Source: Burkholderia sp. Ac-20365 (lineage in GTDB: Bacteria > Pseudomonadota > Gammaproteobacteria > Burkholderiales > Burkholderiaceae). From it: a DNA stretch of 64,000 nt. Below are positions 16,332 to 25,946 of the stretch, in pieces. The stretch spans positions 62,001 through 126,000 of the forward strand of contig NZ_JAAGPI010000003.1 of NCBI RefSeq assembly GCF_017104715.1. Reading direction: 5' to 3'. Under the pieces are notes generated by a model, which saw nothing but the letters and a program-made list of their open reading frames with translations, was not told the origin of the DNA and did not search any database. The position numbers and the translations under genes are program-made. Positions within the stretch are counted from its first letter, which is position 1. Every line of letters begins with the position of its first letter.

Positions 16332-17684
16332 TTGGCAAACACATCAGAAGTTTCAGTGCAACGCATTCCCAACCGGCGTTGGGCAATCGGCCTGCTGTTG
16401 GGCATCGGCGTGCTCATCAACTACTTCGACCGGATCAACCTGTCGGTCGCGGCGCCGCAGATGAAGGAGGCGTTCAACCTGTCACCCGCCGATATGGGCC
16501 TGCTGTTCAGCGCGTTCTTCTGGCCGTACGCGTTGCTGCAGGTGCCTGCGGGTCTCTTCCTTGACCGCTACGGCGTGACGCGCGTCGGCCGGTGGGGCGC
16601 ATTTCTGTGGGGCCTGGCGTCCGCCATCACGGTGTTCGCCAGCGGCTTTGGCGGCGTGTTCGCCGCGCGCGCGGTGCTCGGCATTGCGGAAGCGCCCGGC
16701 TTTCCCGTCAGCTCGAAAGCGACGGGCTACTGGTTCCCGCGCAAGGAGCGCGCGCTGGCAACTGCCATCTTCGATGCCGCGGCCAAGTTCTCCAATGTGA
16801 TCGGCGTACCTCTGGTCGCGGTCGTCGTGGTGAACGCAGGCTGGCGCTGGGGATTCGGCGTGACAGCGCTACTGAGCTTTGCGTACTTCATCGCGTTTCT
16901 GCTCATCTATCGCGACCCGAGCAAGGACAGCAAGCTCTCGTCTGCTGAACTCGACTACATCCAGAAGGGAGGCGCCACGCCGGAAGGCACATCGAGCGCG
17001 AGCGTGTTCGGCATGCTCGGTTATCTTCTGACCAAGACCAAGGTGTGGGGGTTGACGATCGGCTTTGCCGCATACGGCTACTCCTTCTATCTGTTTCTGA
17101 CCTGGCTACCCGGTTATCTCGTTCAGACGATGCACATGAGCATCCTGAAGTCAGCAGGGTTTGCTGCGATTCCGTGGGCCGTGGCCACCGTGACCGATCT
17201 CGTCGTCGGCGGCTGGCTGATCGATCACCTGATTGCGCGCGGCAAGGACGAAACGCGTGTGCGCAAAGCCGTGCTCGTGACGGGCATGCTGTTCGGTCTC
17301 GCGGTATTTGGCGCAACGCAGACGGTCAATCCCGGCTGGGCGATCTTCTGGATCTCCATTGCGCTTGGCGGTCTCGCGGCGGCAGCGCCTGTGGGCTGGT
17401 CGTTGCCGTCTCTGATTGCACCGAAGGGCGGCGTGGGCACCGTCGGCGGCATCATGAACTTCGCCAACAACCTGATGGGTGTGGCAGCGCCGATCGTGAC
17501 GGGCTTCATCGTCGGTGCGACGAATTCGTTCACCAACGCGTTCCTGGTTGCAGGCGTCATCCTGGCCGTCGGCATCGTGTCGTTCGTGTTCGTGATGGGG
17601 CGCATCGAGGCGATTCCCGAGCCGACCGATCGCGACGCAGATGCTAGTCGCGCCACATCGAAAACGACGACGCCTGCAGGCTGA
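16332..17684 (+). CDS. MFS transporter of the anion:cation symporter type, probable gluconate/aldonate uptake
   Basis: 450 residues with twelve predicted membrane segments. INYFDRINLSVAAPQMKEAFNLSPADMGLLFSAFFWPYA is the classic start of the ACS family (galactonate, glucarate and related sugar acids), and LDRYGVTRVGRWGA is the loop 2-3 motif. The likely start is TTG 16332, which has AAGGAGA at 16319-16325; the ATG at 16281 sits right after operator O3 and lacks a ribosome binding site. Downstream of gluconokinase and under the same operators, so gluconate or a related acid is the probable substrate. This is context inference. Confidence 0.88.
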   Translation: MANTSEVSVQRIPNRRWAIGLLLGIGVLINYFDRINLSVAAPQMKEAFNLSPADMGLLFSAFFWPYALLQVPAGLFLDRYGVTRVGRWGAFLWGLASAITVFASGFGGVFAARAVLGIAEAPGFPVSSKATGYWFPRKERALATAIFDAAAKFSNVIGVPLVAVVVVNAGWRWGFGVTALLSFAYFIAFLLIYRDPSKDSKLSSAELDYIQKGGATPEGTSSASVFGMLGYLLTKTKVWGLTIGFAAYGYSFYLFLTWLPGYLVQTMHMSILKSAGFAAIPWAVATVTDLVVGGWLIDHLIARGKDETRVRKAVLVTGMLFGLAVFGATQTVNPGWAIFWISIALGGLAAAAPVGWSLPSLIAPKGGVGTVGGIMNFANNLMGVAAPIVTGFIVGATNSFTNAFLVAGVILAVGIVSFVFVMGRIEAIPEPTDRDADASRATSKTTTPAG

Positions 17685-17786
17685 TTGGCGTGAGGCAGGG
17701 CGAGACGTGCGGCTCGCGCGTCAAAAAGCAAAAATCAGAATATCGAATCAATAACAGCCTCAAAGAGGCATCTGGAGAACATCACA

Positions 17787-19013
17787 ATGAAAAAGAACCG
17801 TCAACGACGCCTGATCGGTCTCGCCGCTGTCGCTTCGGTTGCGGCTGCTCATGCGCCCGTGTTTGCGCAGAACAGCGTGACGCTGTACGGCATCGTCGAT
17901 AACGGTATCGGTTATCAGTCGAGCTCGACGTCGCTGGGGTCGACGTCGGGTGGTCACTCGGCGTTCAAGATGATCACGGGCGTGTGGGCGGGCAGCCGCT
18001 TCGGTCTGAAGGGCGCCGAAGATCTGGGCGGTGGCACGAAGGCGATTTTCACGCTGGAAGAGGGCTTTAGTGCCAACAGCGGCGCGATGTCGACGAACAA
18101 TCTGATGTTCAGCCGCCAGGCGTTCGTCGGCGTGTCGAACGCCACGTACGGTTCGCTGACGGCAGGCCGTCAGTATGCGTCGTACTACCAGTTGCTATCA
18201 CCGTACAGCCCGACCACGTGGCTCACCGGCTTCTACGGCGCGCATCCTGGCGATGTAGATGGCCTCGACACGATCTATCGGGCGAACAACACGCTTCTGT
18301 ATATGTCGCCGTCGCTCTATGGCTTCAAGTTCAGCGGCTCGTATTCGTTTGCGGGCGTGCCGGGCAGCGTGAACCAGGGTTCGACCTGGAGCACAGCGGT
18401 TCAATATCAGCAGGGCCCGATCGGCGTCGCGGTCGGCTTCTCGCGCATCAACAATTCCACGGCAGGTGGTGGGACGTTCGGTGCTGACTCGACCACGTCC
18501 AATGCAGGGGCGCAGACGGGCGTGTCGGCGGTGACGAACGGTTATCGCACGGCGCAGGCGCAGCAGCGCTTTGCAGTCGGCGCGGGCTATACGTTCAATA
18601 GCCAGTTCGATATCACGGCGACTTATACGAATGTGCAGTACATCCCGGGCGCAGGCTCGTCGTTCCGCAACCTGCAGATCTGGAACACGGGCGGCCTCGT
18701 GCTGCACTGGAAGCCGACGGCCACGTGGGACTTCGCGACGGGCTACAGCTACACGCGGGCGACGACGGCCAATGGCATCACGAGCAGCGCGCAGTACCAG
18801 CAGGTCAACCTGTCCGAGTACTACTCGCTGTCCAAGCGCACGGGCTTGTACGCGTTGCAGGCATATCAGCGCGCGAATGGCCAGACGCTGGGCAATAACG
18901 GTGCCGGCAACATCATCAACGCGACGGCGACACTGGGCGACGGTTTTAACTCGACACCTTCGTCATCGCGCAGCATGGTTGGTGTCGGTGTGGGGATCGT
19001 GCATCGGTTCTAA
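17787..19013 (+). CDS. Outer membrane porin
   Basis: 408 residues. Signal peptide ending AHAPVFAQ, then NSVTLYGIVDNGIGYQS, the usual start of Burkholderia porins. SRFGLKGAEDLGGGTKAIFTLE and FSRQAFVGVSNATYGSLTAGRQ are strong family landmarks, and the protein ends GIVHRF with the terminal Phe. Predicted trimeric beta-barrel pore. It follows the gluconate transporter by 102 nt and ends with a strong terminator, so it probably closes the gluconate transcript and lets sugar acids through the outer membrane. Confidence 0.95.
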   Translation: MKKNRQRRLIGLAAVASVAAAHAPVFAQNSVTLYGIVDNGIGYQSSSTSLGSTSGGHSAFKMITGVWAGSRFGLKGAEDLGGGTKAIFTLEEGFSANSGAMSTNNLMFSRQAFVGVSNATYGSLTAGRQYASYYQLLSPYSPTTWLTGFYGAHPGDVDGLDTIYRANNTLLYMSPSLYGFKFSGSYSFAGVPGSVNQGSTWSTAVQYQQGPIGVAVGFSRINNSTAGGGTFGADSTTSNAGAQTGVSAVTNGYRTAQAQQRFAVGAGYTFNSQFDITATYTNVQYIPGAGSSFRNLQIWNTGGLVLHWKPTATWDFATGYSYTRATTANGITSSAQYQQVNLSEYYSLSKRTGLYALQAYQRANGQTLGNNGAGNIINATATLGDGFNSTPSSSRSMVGVGVGIVHRF

Positions 19014-19041
19014 CGCCACCCGTAGTATTCGACGGATAACA

Positions 19042-19069
19042 AGGCGCCGCAGTTAGCGGCGCTTTTTTT
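19042..19069 (+). terminator. Rho-independent terminator after the porin
   Basis: Perfect 7-bp stem GCGCCGC/GCGGCGC with loop AGTTA, followed by seven T. Confidence 0.92.
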
Positions 19070-19504
19070 CTGCAGTATTGGATTTGATCCCGGCGTGGCC
19101 GGAGCGGCCTTGATTTGAAACGATCAAGACGACACGAAGCCTCGCGGGCGCCCCCTATGAGAACGTTCGCTTCGGATGAGCGAGTTGCTCTCGGGGACTG
19201 GAGCCTGCGTTTTTTCCTCGGAGGCGACCATCGGCCAGTTCAGGTCATTTGCTCGCTTCGCGAAGCCGTCATCCTGAGGGCCGGTCCGCTCCGAGATAAG
19301 CCAAAGCCGAAAACTGCATTTCGGCCGCTATAGATTCGACCATCTGTTTAATGCGTCCCAGTACTTCTGATCGCAGATCCCCCATAGCTGCCAACGGAAA
19401 GTCTGATATCTCACTTTGAGGATATGACGCGGGGCGGCCATTTCATATCCTTGGGTCATCGCGCTGCACCTCTTAGCGGCCCGAACATCGACCTGGAGAC
19501 ATCA
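19070..19504. other. Leader/promoter region of the catabolic operon
   Basis: 435 nt without a supported gene. It must hold the promoter of the operon that starts at 19505. GATAT motifs occur around 19408-19434, but no site can be assigned with confidence. Confidence 0.4.
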
Positions 19505-19819
19505 ATGCCCCTGTTTCTCAACGAAGTCTGGCTTGGCGATATCAAACCAGACGTGATCGAAGAGGCAATTACCTTCTTCGGCAACCTGAGCGTCGGCACC
19601 AAGCCCGGCAATCTGCCGCCTGATTTACGAATGATTGCCGGCCCGTGGCTTTCCGCGGAGGAAGCAAAGGTGATGTTCATCTTCGAAATCGACGACCCTT
19701 CCACCATGTTCGACGCCTACGCCGAGCGCGTTGTCAGCGGGCTGTTCGCACGCCGCAAGCTCACGCTGCTGTCGGGCTGGGATCAGATGCGGGCGTACAC
19801 CGATCGCGTGTCGCTCTGA
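19505..19819 (+). CDS. Small alpha/beta protein, first of a tandem pair (DUF3303-like)
   Basis: 104 residues, cytoplasmic, no signal peptide. Shares with the next gene the skeleton FLNEVWL-D, FFGNL--G--P-NLP-DL, AGPWLS-EEAKV-F-FEIDDP and GLF--R-LTL--WD. The pattern (short strand, helix, and a GPWLS... strand followed by EIDDP) recalls dimeric alpha/beta barrel proteins such as DUF3303 or muconolactone isomerase-like folds; this is an impression, not a database result. GGAGA at 9 nt supports ATG 19505. First gene of the catabolic operon, 18 nt from its paralog. A binding or isomerase role on the pathway substrate is possible. Confidence 0.75.
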   Translation: MPLFLNEVWLGDIKPDVIEEAITFFGNLSVGTKPGNLPPDLRMIAGPWLSAEEAKVMFIFEIDDPSTMFDAYAERVVSGLFARRKLTLLSGWDQMRAYTDRVSL

Positions 19820-19837
19820 ACGTACAGGAGAACAAAG

Positions 19838-20179
19838 ATGCCGAAATTTTTCAATGAAGTCTGGTTGCGCGACATGTCTCCGAAGACCATGCAAGGCGTC
19901 GTGAACTTCCTCGGGAACCTGCGCGAAGGCGTGCGCCCGCACAACTTGCCGGGTGATCTGAAGCTTCTCGCCGGACCGTGGTTGTCGAACGAGGAAGCCA
20001 AGGTCTACTTCGTCTTCGAGATCGACGATCCCACTGACACTTTCGAGGCGTTTGCGGAACGCGTGGCCGACGGGCTGTTCCTGAAGCGCCGGTTGACGCT
20101 GATCCAGGACTGGGACGGCGCGCGCAGTTTCTCGAAGTATCTCAGCGGCCGGGAAGCCCGGCCGGCGCGGGCCGCATAG
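19838..20179 (+). CDS. Small alpha/beta protein, second of a tandem pair (DUF3303-like)
   Basis: 113 residues and clearly a paralog of the preceding protein (FFNEVWLRDMSP, FLGNLREGVRPHNLPGDLKLLAGPWLSNEEAKVYFVFEIDDP). It has a short extra basic C-terminus. AGGAG precedes ATG 19838. Two adjacent diverged copies suggest a heterodimer or two related substrates. Confidence 0.75.
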   Translation: MPKFFNEVWLRDMSPKTMQGVVNFLGNLREGVRPHNLPGDLKLLAGPWLSNEEAKVYFVFEIDDPTDTFEAFAERVADGLFLKRRLTLIQDWDGARSFSKYLSGREARPARAA

Positions 20180-20285
20180 GCTATCGCCATCGTATCGCCA
20201 GACACTATAAAACAGACCAGCAACGACGTTGCATGGGACCGGAGTCAGGCGCTGAAGCGCCGATTCTGGTCGAAGGAGACAAGTG

Positions 20286-21323
20286 ATGAGCGGATTCAAC
20301 AGCGGGCGCCGTCTGGCGCTCAAGCACGGTTGTGCCATGGCGGCGGCCTCCGTCGCGTCCGGCCTGATGCCCGGTATGCCGGCGCGCGCAGCCGGGCAGG
20401 TCTATAACTACAAGCTCGGCATCGCACTCGATGCGACCCATCCGACCACCGTCAACCTCACCGCCGCAGCGGCCGAGATCGCCCGCGCTTCGAATGGACG
20501 GCTGAACATACGTGTGTTCCCCAGCAGCCAGTTGGGCAACGACACCGACATGATCTCGCAGGTTCGCGCCGGTGCCATCGACTTCGTCAGCACGGCGGGC
20601 CTCATCTGGGGCACGCTGGTACCGGCGGCGTCTATCAGCGGGATTGGCTTTGCGTTTTCAGGCTACGACCAGGTGTGGAGTGCCATGGACGGTGAACTGG
20701 GCGCGCATATCCGCAGCGAGTTCGCGAAAGTCAACCTGATGCCGATGCCAAAAATATGGGACCACGGCTTCCGCCAGGTCACCAGCAGCAGCCGGCAGAT
20801 CGCCACGCCGCAAGACCTCAACGGCTTCAAGATCCGGGTGCCGCTGAGTCCCGCGCTCACCACGATGTTCAAGGCCTTCGGCGCTGCGCCCGCCGGTATC
20901 AACATGGCGGAGACATACACGGCGCTGCAGACGAAAGTCGTCGATGGGCAGGAAAACCCGCTGACCATCCTGCAAACGCAGAAACTGTACGAGGTGCAGA
21001 AGTATTGCTCGCTCACGTCGCATGTGTGGGATGGGTTCTGGCTCGTGGCCAACCTGCGCACGTGGAACGTGCTGCCCGAGGATCTGCGGCAACTCGCCGT
21101 CACGACGTTCGATGCCTATGCCGTGAAGCAGCGCCAGGCAGTGGAAGCGCTGAACACGCGCCTGCGAGACGAACTGAAAGGACGCGGGATGGCGTTCAAC
21201 CAGCCCGATATCCAGTCCTTCCGCAGTTACCTGAGCAAGGTCGGCTTCTACACGGGCTGGCAGCAGAAGTTCCCGGCCGCGAGCTGGGCCTTGCTGGAGA
21301 AGTACGCAGGCAGGCTCGCGTAG
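20286..21323 (+). CDS. TRAP transporter substrate-binding protein (DctP family)
   Basis: 345 residues. The N-terminus GRRLALKHGCAMAAASVASG...PARAA has a twin-arginine look and an Ala-rich cleavage region, so export to the periplasm by Tat or Sec is predicted. The mature part matches DctP: YKLGIALDATHPTTVNL, GRLNIRVFPSSQLGNDTDMISQVRAGAIDF (core signature), and PQDLNGFKIRVP with the Arg that salt-bridges the carboxylate of the ligand; VDGQENPLTI is also typical. So the substrate is likely an organic acid. AAGGAGA precedes ATG 20286 (GTG 20283 is an alternative). Partner of the fused membrane protein two genes downstream. Confidence 0.93.
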   Translation: MSGFNSGRRLALKHGCAMAAASVASGLMPGMPARAAGQVYNYKLGIALDATHPTTVNLTAAAAEIARASNGRLNIRVFPSSQLGNDTDMISQVRAGAIDFVSTAGLIWGTLVPAASISGIGFAFSGYDQVWSAMDGELGAHIRSEFAKVNLMPMPKIWDHGFRQVTSSSRQIATPQDLNGFKIRVPLSPALTTMFKAFGAAPAGINMAETYTALQTKVVDGQENPLTILQTQKLYEVQKYCSLTSHVWDGFWLVANLRTWNVLPEDLRQLAVTTFDAYAVKQRQAVEALNTRLRDELKGRGMAFNQPDIQSFRSYLSKVGFYTGWQQKFPAASWALLEKYAGRLA

Positions 21324-21413
21324 TCCTCCCCGATTTCCCATCCGGCGTACCGATGGCCGGTGGCAATTCGCCACTGCCACGGTGGCGCTCGCACTCGAAT
21401 TCCAGGAGACATC

Positions 21414-21938
21414 ATGAATTTTGTGAAGCGCGCGATTTCTGTCCTGACACTTGGCCTCACCCTTTCCTGCATGGCGACGAGCGGCGGTGCGCAGACGCCC
21501 GAACTCAAAGGGAAGTTCATGAAAACCCCCACCGGCTACCTGATGGTGCTCCGGCATGGCGACAACGTGCTGCAGAGCCTCGAGCAACTGGCGCGTGACC
21601 AGAACATTCCCGCCGGGAGTTTCGTCGGCATTGGCTTCATGTCGGAGGCGACCTTCGGGTTCTACGACTTCAGCCGCAAGCAGTTCGATCCGAAGACGTA
21701 CCACAACGTCGAGATGGCGAACATGACCGGCTCCATCGCGTGGAAGGAAGGCAAGCCGTCCATCCATGCGCATGGCACGGTGACGGGCGGCAACTTCGAG
21801 GCGGCGGGCGGGCATCTGCTCGGCCTGACGGTCGGGACAGGCTCATGCGAGATAACCGTCACCGTGTACCCGGAGCGTCTCGAACGCTTCACCGATCCTG
21901 AGATTCAGGCCAACGTGCTTGGATTGCCGCAAAAGTGA
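21414..21938 (+). CDS. Secreted PCC/DUF296-domain protein
   Basis: 174 residues. Signal peptide MNFVKRAISVLTLGLTLSC with a possible lipobox-like Cys, then SGGAQ. The remainder is a plant-and-prokaryote-conserved (PCC, DUF296) domain: YLMVLRHGDNVLQSLEQLARDQNIPAGSFVGIGFMSEATFG, then PSIHAHGTVTGGNFEAAGGHLLGLTVGTGSCEITV, where the conserved HaH...GGHL positions may bind metal. Bacterial members are normally small, cytoplasmic and of unknown function. A version with an export signal inside a TRAP operon is unusual. AGGAGA precedes ATG 21414; the gene ends 9 nt before the TRAP membrane gene. Confidence 0.85.
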   Translation: MNFVKRAISVLTLGLTLSCMATSGGAQTPELKGKFMKTPTGYLMVLRHGDNVLQSLEQLARDQNIPAGSFVGIGFMSEATFGFYDFSRKQFDPKTYHNVEMANMTGSIAWKEGKPSIHAHGTVTGGNFEAAGGHLLGLTVGTGSCEITVTVYPERLERFTDPEIQANVLGLPQK

Positions 21939-21947
21939 GGGGGCATC

Positions 21948-23852
21948 ATGTCCAACCATATCGTCGAAGCGGACCCGCACGGCATCGGGTGCGACGTGGA
22001 TGAAGCGGGAGGCGGCTCGCCGGCTCGCGCGCTGCGAGTCGCGGACAAGTTGCTGGGCGTCGCGACGGAGGTGCCGTCCGCCTTGCTCGTGGTCGCCGAG
22101 GTCGGCGTGCTGTTCAGCGGTGTCGTGAGCCGGTACGTGCTGCACACACCGCTGGTGTGGGTCGACGAACTGGCGTCGCTGCTGTTCATCTGGCTGATCA
22201 TGCTCGGCTCGGCGGTCGCGTTCCGGCGCGGCAGCCATATGCGCATGACGGCGCTGGTCGACAAGGCGGGGCCGGAATGGCGCAGCGTGTTCGAACTCGT
22301 GGCGACCGTCGCCGCGCTGATGTGGCTGGCGCTGGTTGCGGCGCCCGCGTACGAATTCGCCAGCGAAGAGACGTTGGTCACCATGCCGGGGCTGGACATC
22401 TCCAACGCATGGCGTGCCGCGGCGCTGCCCGTCGGGATCGTGCTGATCCTGCTGATGAGCGTGGTGCGGCTGCTGACGACGGCCAGACCGCGCACGGTGC
22501 TCGCGGCACTCGTCGTGTGCGGCGCTGTGATCGCCGGGCTGGTCCAGCTGCAGCCGATCTTGCAGGCGTTGGGCAATGCGAATCTGCTGCTGTTCTTCGT
22601 GGGCATGGTGGGAATGCTGGTGTTTTCCGGCGTGCCCATCGCGTTTTCGTTCGGACTGGCAACGATCGGCTATCTGTCGCTCACCACGTCGACGCCGACC
22701 ATCGTCGTGGTCGGCCGGATGGACGAAGGGATGTCGCATCTGATCCTGCTGGCGGTGCCGTTGTTCGTCTTCCTCGGCATGCTGATCGAGATGACTTCGA
22801 TGGCGCGGGCCATGGTGCAGTTTCTGGCCAATCTGCTGGGACATGTGCGGGGCGGCCTGTCCTACGTGCTGATCGGCGCCATGTATCTCGTGTCGGGCAT
22901 CTCGGGTGCGAAGGCGGCGGACATGGCAGCCGTCGCGCCGGCGCTGTTTCCGGAGATGAAGAAGCGCGGCGCGGACGACGGCGAGATGCTTGCGCTCCTC
23001 GCGGCCACCGGCGCGCAGACCGAGACCGTGCCGCCGAGCCTCGTGTTGATCACCATCGGTTCCGTCACCAGCATCTCCATTGCCGACCTTTTCACCGCCG
23101 GCCTGCTGCCGGGCGTCGTGCTGGCCGTGATGCTCGCAGGGGTGGTGTGGTGGCGCTCGCGCAAGGCGGGCGCCGCATGCAGTCCGCGTGCAAGCTGGCG
23201 AGCGGTCGGCAAGAGTCTGCTGGTGGCGTTCCCCGCTCTGGCACTTCCGTTCGTCATTCGCGCGGCAGTGGTGGAGGGCGTGGCGACGGCGACGGAGGTG
23301 TCGACCCTCGGCATCGTCTACGCGATCGTCGTTGGGCTGCTTGTGTACCGGAAGTTCGACGTCCGGCGGATCTGGCCGGCGCTCGTCGATACCGCGGCGC
23401 TGTCCGGCGCGATCCTGTTGATCATTGGGACTGCTACCGGCATGGCCTGGTCGCTCACGCAGTCAGGCTTTGCGAGCGACCTTGCCGCCGCGATGGCGAA
23501 GCTACCGGGCGGCGCTGCTGCGTTCATCGCGGTTTCCATCGTGGCGTTCGTCCTGCTCGGCAGTGTGCTTGAGGGGATTCCAGCCATTGTCCTGTTTGGT
23601 CCGCTGTTGTTCCCGATTGCGCGGCAACTCGGTATTCACGAGGTGCATTACTCGATGGTCGTGGTTCTAGCCATGGGCATCGGCCTGTTTGCGCCACCGT
23701 TTGGAGTCGGCTACTACGCCGCTTGCGCGATCAGCCGCACCAAGCCGGGCGACGGCGCGCGCCACATCTGGCGCTATCTGGTTTCCCTGATCGTCGGGAC
23801 GCTGGTGGTCGCCGCCGTGCCCTGGATTTCCACCGGATTCCTTTCTCACTGA
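21948..23852 (+). CDS. TRAP transporter fused small and large permease subunits (DctQM)
   Basis: 634 residues. Residues 1 to about 200 form the four-helix DctQ part (FSGVVSRYVLHTPLVWVDELASLLFIWLIMLGSAVAFRRGSHMRM); the rest is the DctM permease with GVPIAFSFGLATIGYL, PLFVFLGMLIEMTSMARAMVQF, SGAKAADMAAVAPAL and the final PPFGVGYYAACAIS. It uses an ion gradient to import the ligand of DctP. Fusion of Q and M is known in some TRAP systems. GAGGGGG lies before ATG 21948. Confidence 0.95.
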   Translation: MSNHIVEADPHGIGCDVDEAGGGSPARALRVADKLLGVATEVPSALLVVAEVGVLFSGVVSRYVLHTPLVWVDELASLLFIWLIMLGSAVAFRRGSHMRMTALVDKAGPEWRSVFELVATVAALMWLALVAAPAYEFASEETLVTMPGLDISNAWRAAALPVGIVLILLMSVVRLLTTARPRTVLAALVVCGAVIAGLVQLQPILQALGNANLLLFFVGMVGMLVFSGVPIAFSFGLATIGYLSLTTSTPTIVVVGRMDEGMSHLILLAVPLFVFLGMLIEMTSMARAMVQFLANLLGHVRGGLSYVLIGAMYLVSGISGAKAADMAAVAPALFPEMKKRGADDGEMLALLAATGAQTETVPPSLVLITIGSVTSISIADLFTAGLLPGVVLAVMLAGVVWWRSRKAGAACSPRASWRAVGKSLLVAFPALALPFVIRAAVVEGVATATEVSTLGIVYAIVVGLLVYRKFDVRRIWPALVDTAALSGAILLIIGTATGMAWSLTQSGFASDLAAAMAKLPGGAAAFIAVSIVAFVLLGSVLEGIPAIVLFGPLLFPIARQLGIHEVHYSMVVVLAMGIGLFAPPFGVGYYAACAISRTKPGDGARHIWRYLVSLIVGTLVVAAVPWISTGFLSH

Positions 23853-23861
23853 GCCACTGAC

Positions 23862-24155
23862 ATGAAATTCGCAGCCTTTATCGAATACGCCAACGAGCCT
23901 GAGCGGCTCGCCCAGTTCAGGCCCGCGCATCGCGCGTACCTGCAGGATCTGTTGCAACAGGGACGGTTGGTCGTCGCCGGCCCGTTCGCCGACGGCAGCG
24001 GCGGGCTGTTCGTCTACGAGGTCGCCAACGAGAGCGAAGCGGCCAGGCTCGCCGCCGACGACCCGTTCGCGCAGGCGTCGCTGTTCCGCGGGATCGTGAT
24101 GAAACCATGGAAGCTCGTCTTCGCATGCGCCGACAACCTGAACCCGCCGCTTTGA
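23862..24155 (+). CDS. YciI-like protein
   Basis: 97 residues of the YciI/YCII family, a dimeric alpha/beta barrel fold. [46 protein letters not shown] shows the conserved His (RPAHR) and the AGPFADG motif with an acid. Members are dehydrochlorinase- or lyase-like enzymes in some catabolic pathways. It starts 9 nt after the permease gene and ends 10 nt before the hydratase gene, so a step in the same pathway is likely. Confidence 0.88.
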   Translation: MKFAAFIEYANEPERLAQFRPAHRAYLQDLLQQGRLVVAGPFADGSGGLFVYEVANESEAARLAADDPFAQASLFRGIVMKPWKLVFACADNLNPPL

Positions 24156-24165
24156 GGAGCCGATC

Positions 24166-24960
24166 ATGACGATGGATAGCACCGTGCTGCACCGGTTGGC
24201 GACATCGCTTCGCGATGCCGCCCGGGAGCGAAAGCCAATCCCGCCGATGCGGGACGAACTCGCCGGGATGGGTATCGCAGGCGCCTACGCCGTCCAGGAT
24301 ATCAACACACGCCACGCACTCGAAAGCGGACGCCGTCTGACGGGCCGCAAGATCGGCCTGACCTCGAAGTCCGTGCAGCAGCAACTCGGCGTCGACGCAC
24401 CCGACTTCGGCATGCTCTTCGCCGACATGGAACTCGCCCCCGACGAAGAAGTGGCGCCGGGCCGCGTGTTGCAGCCGAAGGTCGAGGCCGAAGTCGCTGT
24501 CGTGCTGGAGCGCGATCTGGACGGCGAGGAGGTAACGCTGTCGCAACTGATCTCGGCCACGGCTTACGTTCTGCCCGCCGTCGAAATTGTCGGCAGCCGG
24601 ATCCGGGACTGGGACATCCGCTTGCTGGATACGGTCGCCGACAACGCGTCGTCCGGTCTGTATGCGCTCGGCACCCAGCCACGCAAGTTGTCGGAGGTGG
24701 ACCTGCGCATGTGCGGAATGCTGATGGAACGCAAGGGCAAGGTCGTCTCGCTAGGCGTGGGCGCTGCCTGCCTCGGCCATCCGCTGAATGCCGCGCTCTG
24801 GCTGGCCCGCAAGATGGCGGAAGTCGGCCGGCCGCTGCAGGCGGGCGACGTCATCATGACGGGCGCGCTTGGGCCCATGGTCACCGTCGAACCGGGCGAT
24901 CTCATCGAAACTACCATCGCGGGCCTGGGCGTCGTCCGGACGGCCTTTTCCGCCAACTGA
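24166..24960 (+). CDS. mhpD: 2-oxopent-4-enoate hydratase / related hydratase-decarboxylase (MhpD family)
   Basis: 264 residues. Family members add water to 2-hydroxypenta-2,4-dienoate to give 4-hydroxy-2-oxovalerate, or decarboxylate oxalocrotonate. [41 protein letters not shown] (metal-binding acids) and [13 protein letters not shown] are family landmarks. Length is normal. GAGGAG before ATG 24166. Which of hydratase or decarboxylase it is cannot be settled from sequence by eye; the presence of aldolase and dehydrogenase next to it favours hydratase. Confidence 0.9.
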   Translation: MTMDSTVLHRLATSLRDAARERKPIPPMRDELAGMGIAGAYAVQDINTRHALESGRRLTGRKIGLTSKSVQQQLGVDAPDFGMLFADMELAPDEEVAPGRVLQPKVEAEVAVVLERDLDGEEVTLSQLISATAYVLPAVEIVGSRIRDWDIRLLDTVADNASSGLYALGTQPRKLSEVDLRMCGMLMERKGKVVSLGVGAACLGHPLNAALWLARKMAEVGRPLQAGDVIMTGALGPMVTVEPGDLIETTIAGLGVVRTAFSAN

Positions 24961-24975
24961 ACGGGAGAGCACTGC

Positions 24976-25935
24976 ATGTCAACGAGAAAGGTCAAGGCTG
25001 CCATTATCGGCAGCGGCAACATCGGCACGGACCTGATGATCAAGATCCTGCGACATGGACGCAACGTGGAGCTGGCGGCCATGGTCGGCATCGATCCGCA
25101 ATCGGAAGGGCTGGCGCGCGCGGCTCGACTCGGCGTGGCGACCACGCATGAAGGAGTGGAGGGACTGGCTCGCCTGCCTGCGTTCTCCGACATCGAACTT
25201 GTCTTCGACGCCACCAGCGCCGCCGCCCACATCGCCAATGACCGCTTTTTGCGCGAACGCAAGCCCGGCATACGGATGGTGGACCTGACGCCGGCAGCGA
25301 TCGGACCTTATTGCGTGCCCGTCGTCAATGGCGACAGTTGCCTCGATGCGCCGAACGTCAACATGGTTACTTGCGGCGGACAGGCCACCATTCCCATCGT
25401 GGCCGCCGTGTCACGGGTGGCCAACGTCCATTACGCGGAGATCGTTGCCAGTATCTCCAGCCGCTCGGCGGGACCGGGCACCCGGGCGAACATCGACGAA
25501 TTCACTGAGACCACCTCCCGGGCGATCCAGACGGTGGGCGGCGCGAGGCGCGGCAAGGCGATCATCGTGCTCAATCCGGCCGAACCGCCGCTGATGATGC
25601 GCGACACGGTCTATTGCCTGAGCGAACAGACGGATGAGGCGCGGGTGGCAGCGTCCATCGAGGAGATGGCGTCGGCCGTGCAGCGCTACGTGCCCGGCTA
25701 CCGGCTCAAACAGGAGGTCCAGTTCGACCGCGTGCATAACCTGAACGTGCCCGGCATCGGCCGGATGGACGGTCTCAAGACCACAGTGCTGCTGGAAGTC
25801 GAAGGGGCCGCGCATTACCTGCCGGCTTACGCCGGCAATCTGGACATCATGACCAGCGCGGCGTTGTCGACAGCCGAGCAGATCGCGGGCCGGATTGCCG
25901 CGAGCATCGTTGAACGATCTGTGACTGCCATTTGA
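24976..25935 (+). CDS. mhpF: Acetaldehyde dehydrogenase, acylating
   Basis: 319 residues. Converts acetaldehyde (or propanal), NAD+ and CoA to the acyl-CoA, normally in a channelling complex with the aldolase encoded next. [17 protein letters not shown] is the NAD-binding loop, [17 protein letters not shown] carries the catalytic Cys, and [23 protein letters not shown] is the conserved C-terminal part. Full family length. GGGAGAG precedes ATG 24976. Confidence 0.96.
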   Translation: MSTRKVKAAIIGSGNIGTDLMIKILRHGRNVELAAMVGIDPQSEGLARAARLGVATTHEGVEGLARLPAFSDIELVFDATSAAAHIANDRFLRERKPGIRMVDLTPAAIGPYCVPVVNGDSCLDAPNVNMVTCGGQATIPIVAAVSRVANVHYAEIVASISSRSAGPGTRANIDEFTETTSRAIQTVGGARRGKAIIVLNPAEPPLMMRDTVYCLSEQTDEARVAASIEEMASAVQRYVPGYRLKQEVQFDRVHNLNVPGIGRMDGLKTTVLLEVEGAAHYLPAYAGNLDIMTSAALSTAEQIAGRIAASIVERSVTAI

Positions 25936-25946
25936 AGGAGCCGAAC

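Noticed and set aside
20658..21815. 385-codon frame antisense to DctP and the PCC gene
   Set aside because: Spans two real genes on the other strand and has no protein-like motifs.
22157..23572. 471-codon frame inside the TRAP permease gene
   Set aside because: Shifted frame of a strongly conserved gene; very rich in Arg, Gly and Ala without domain content.
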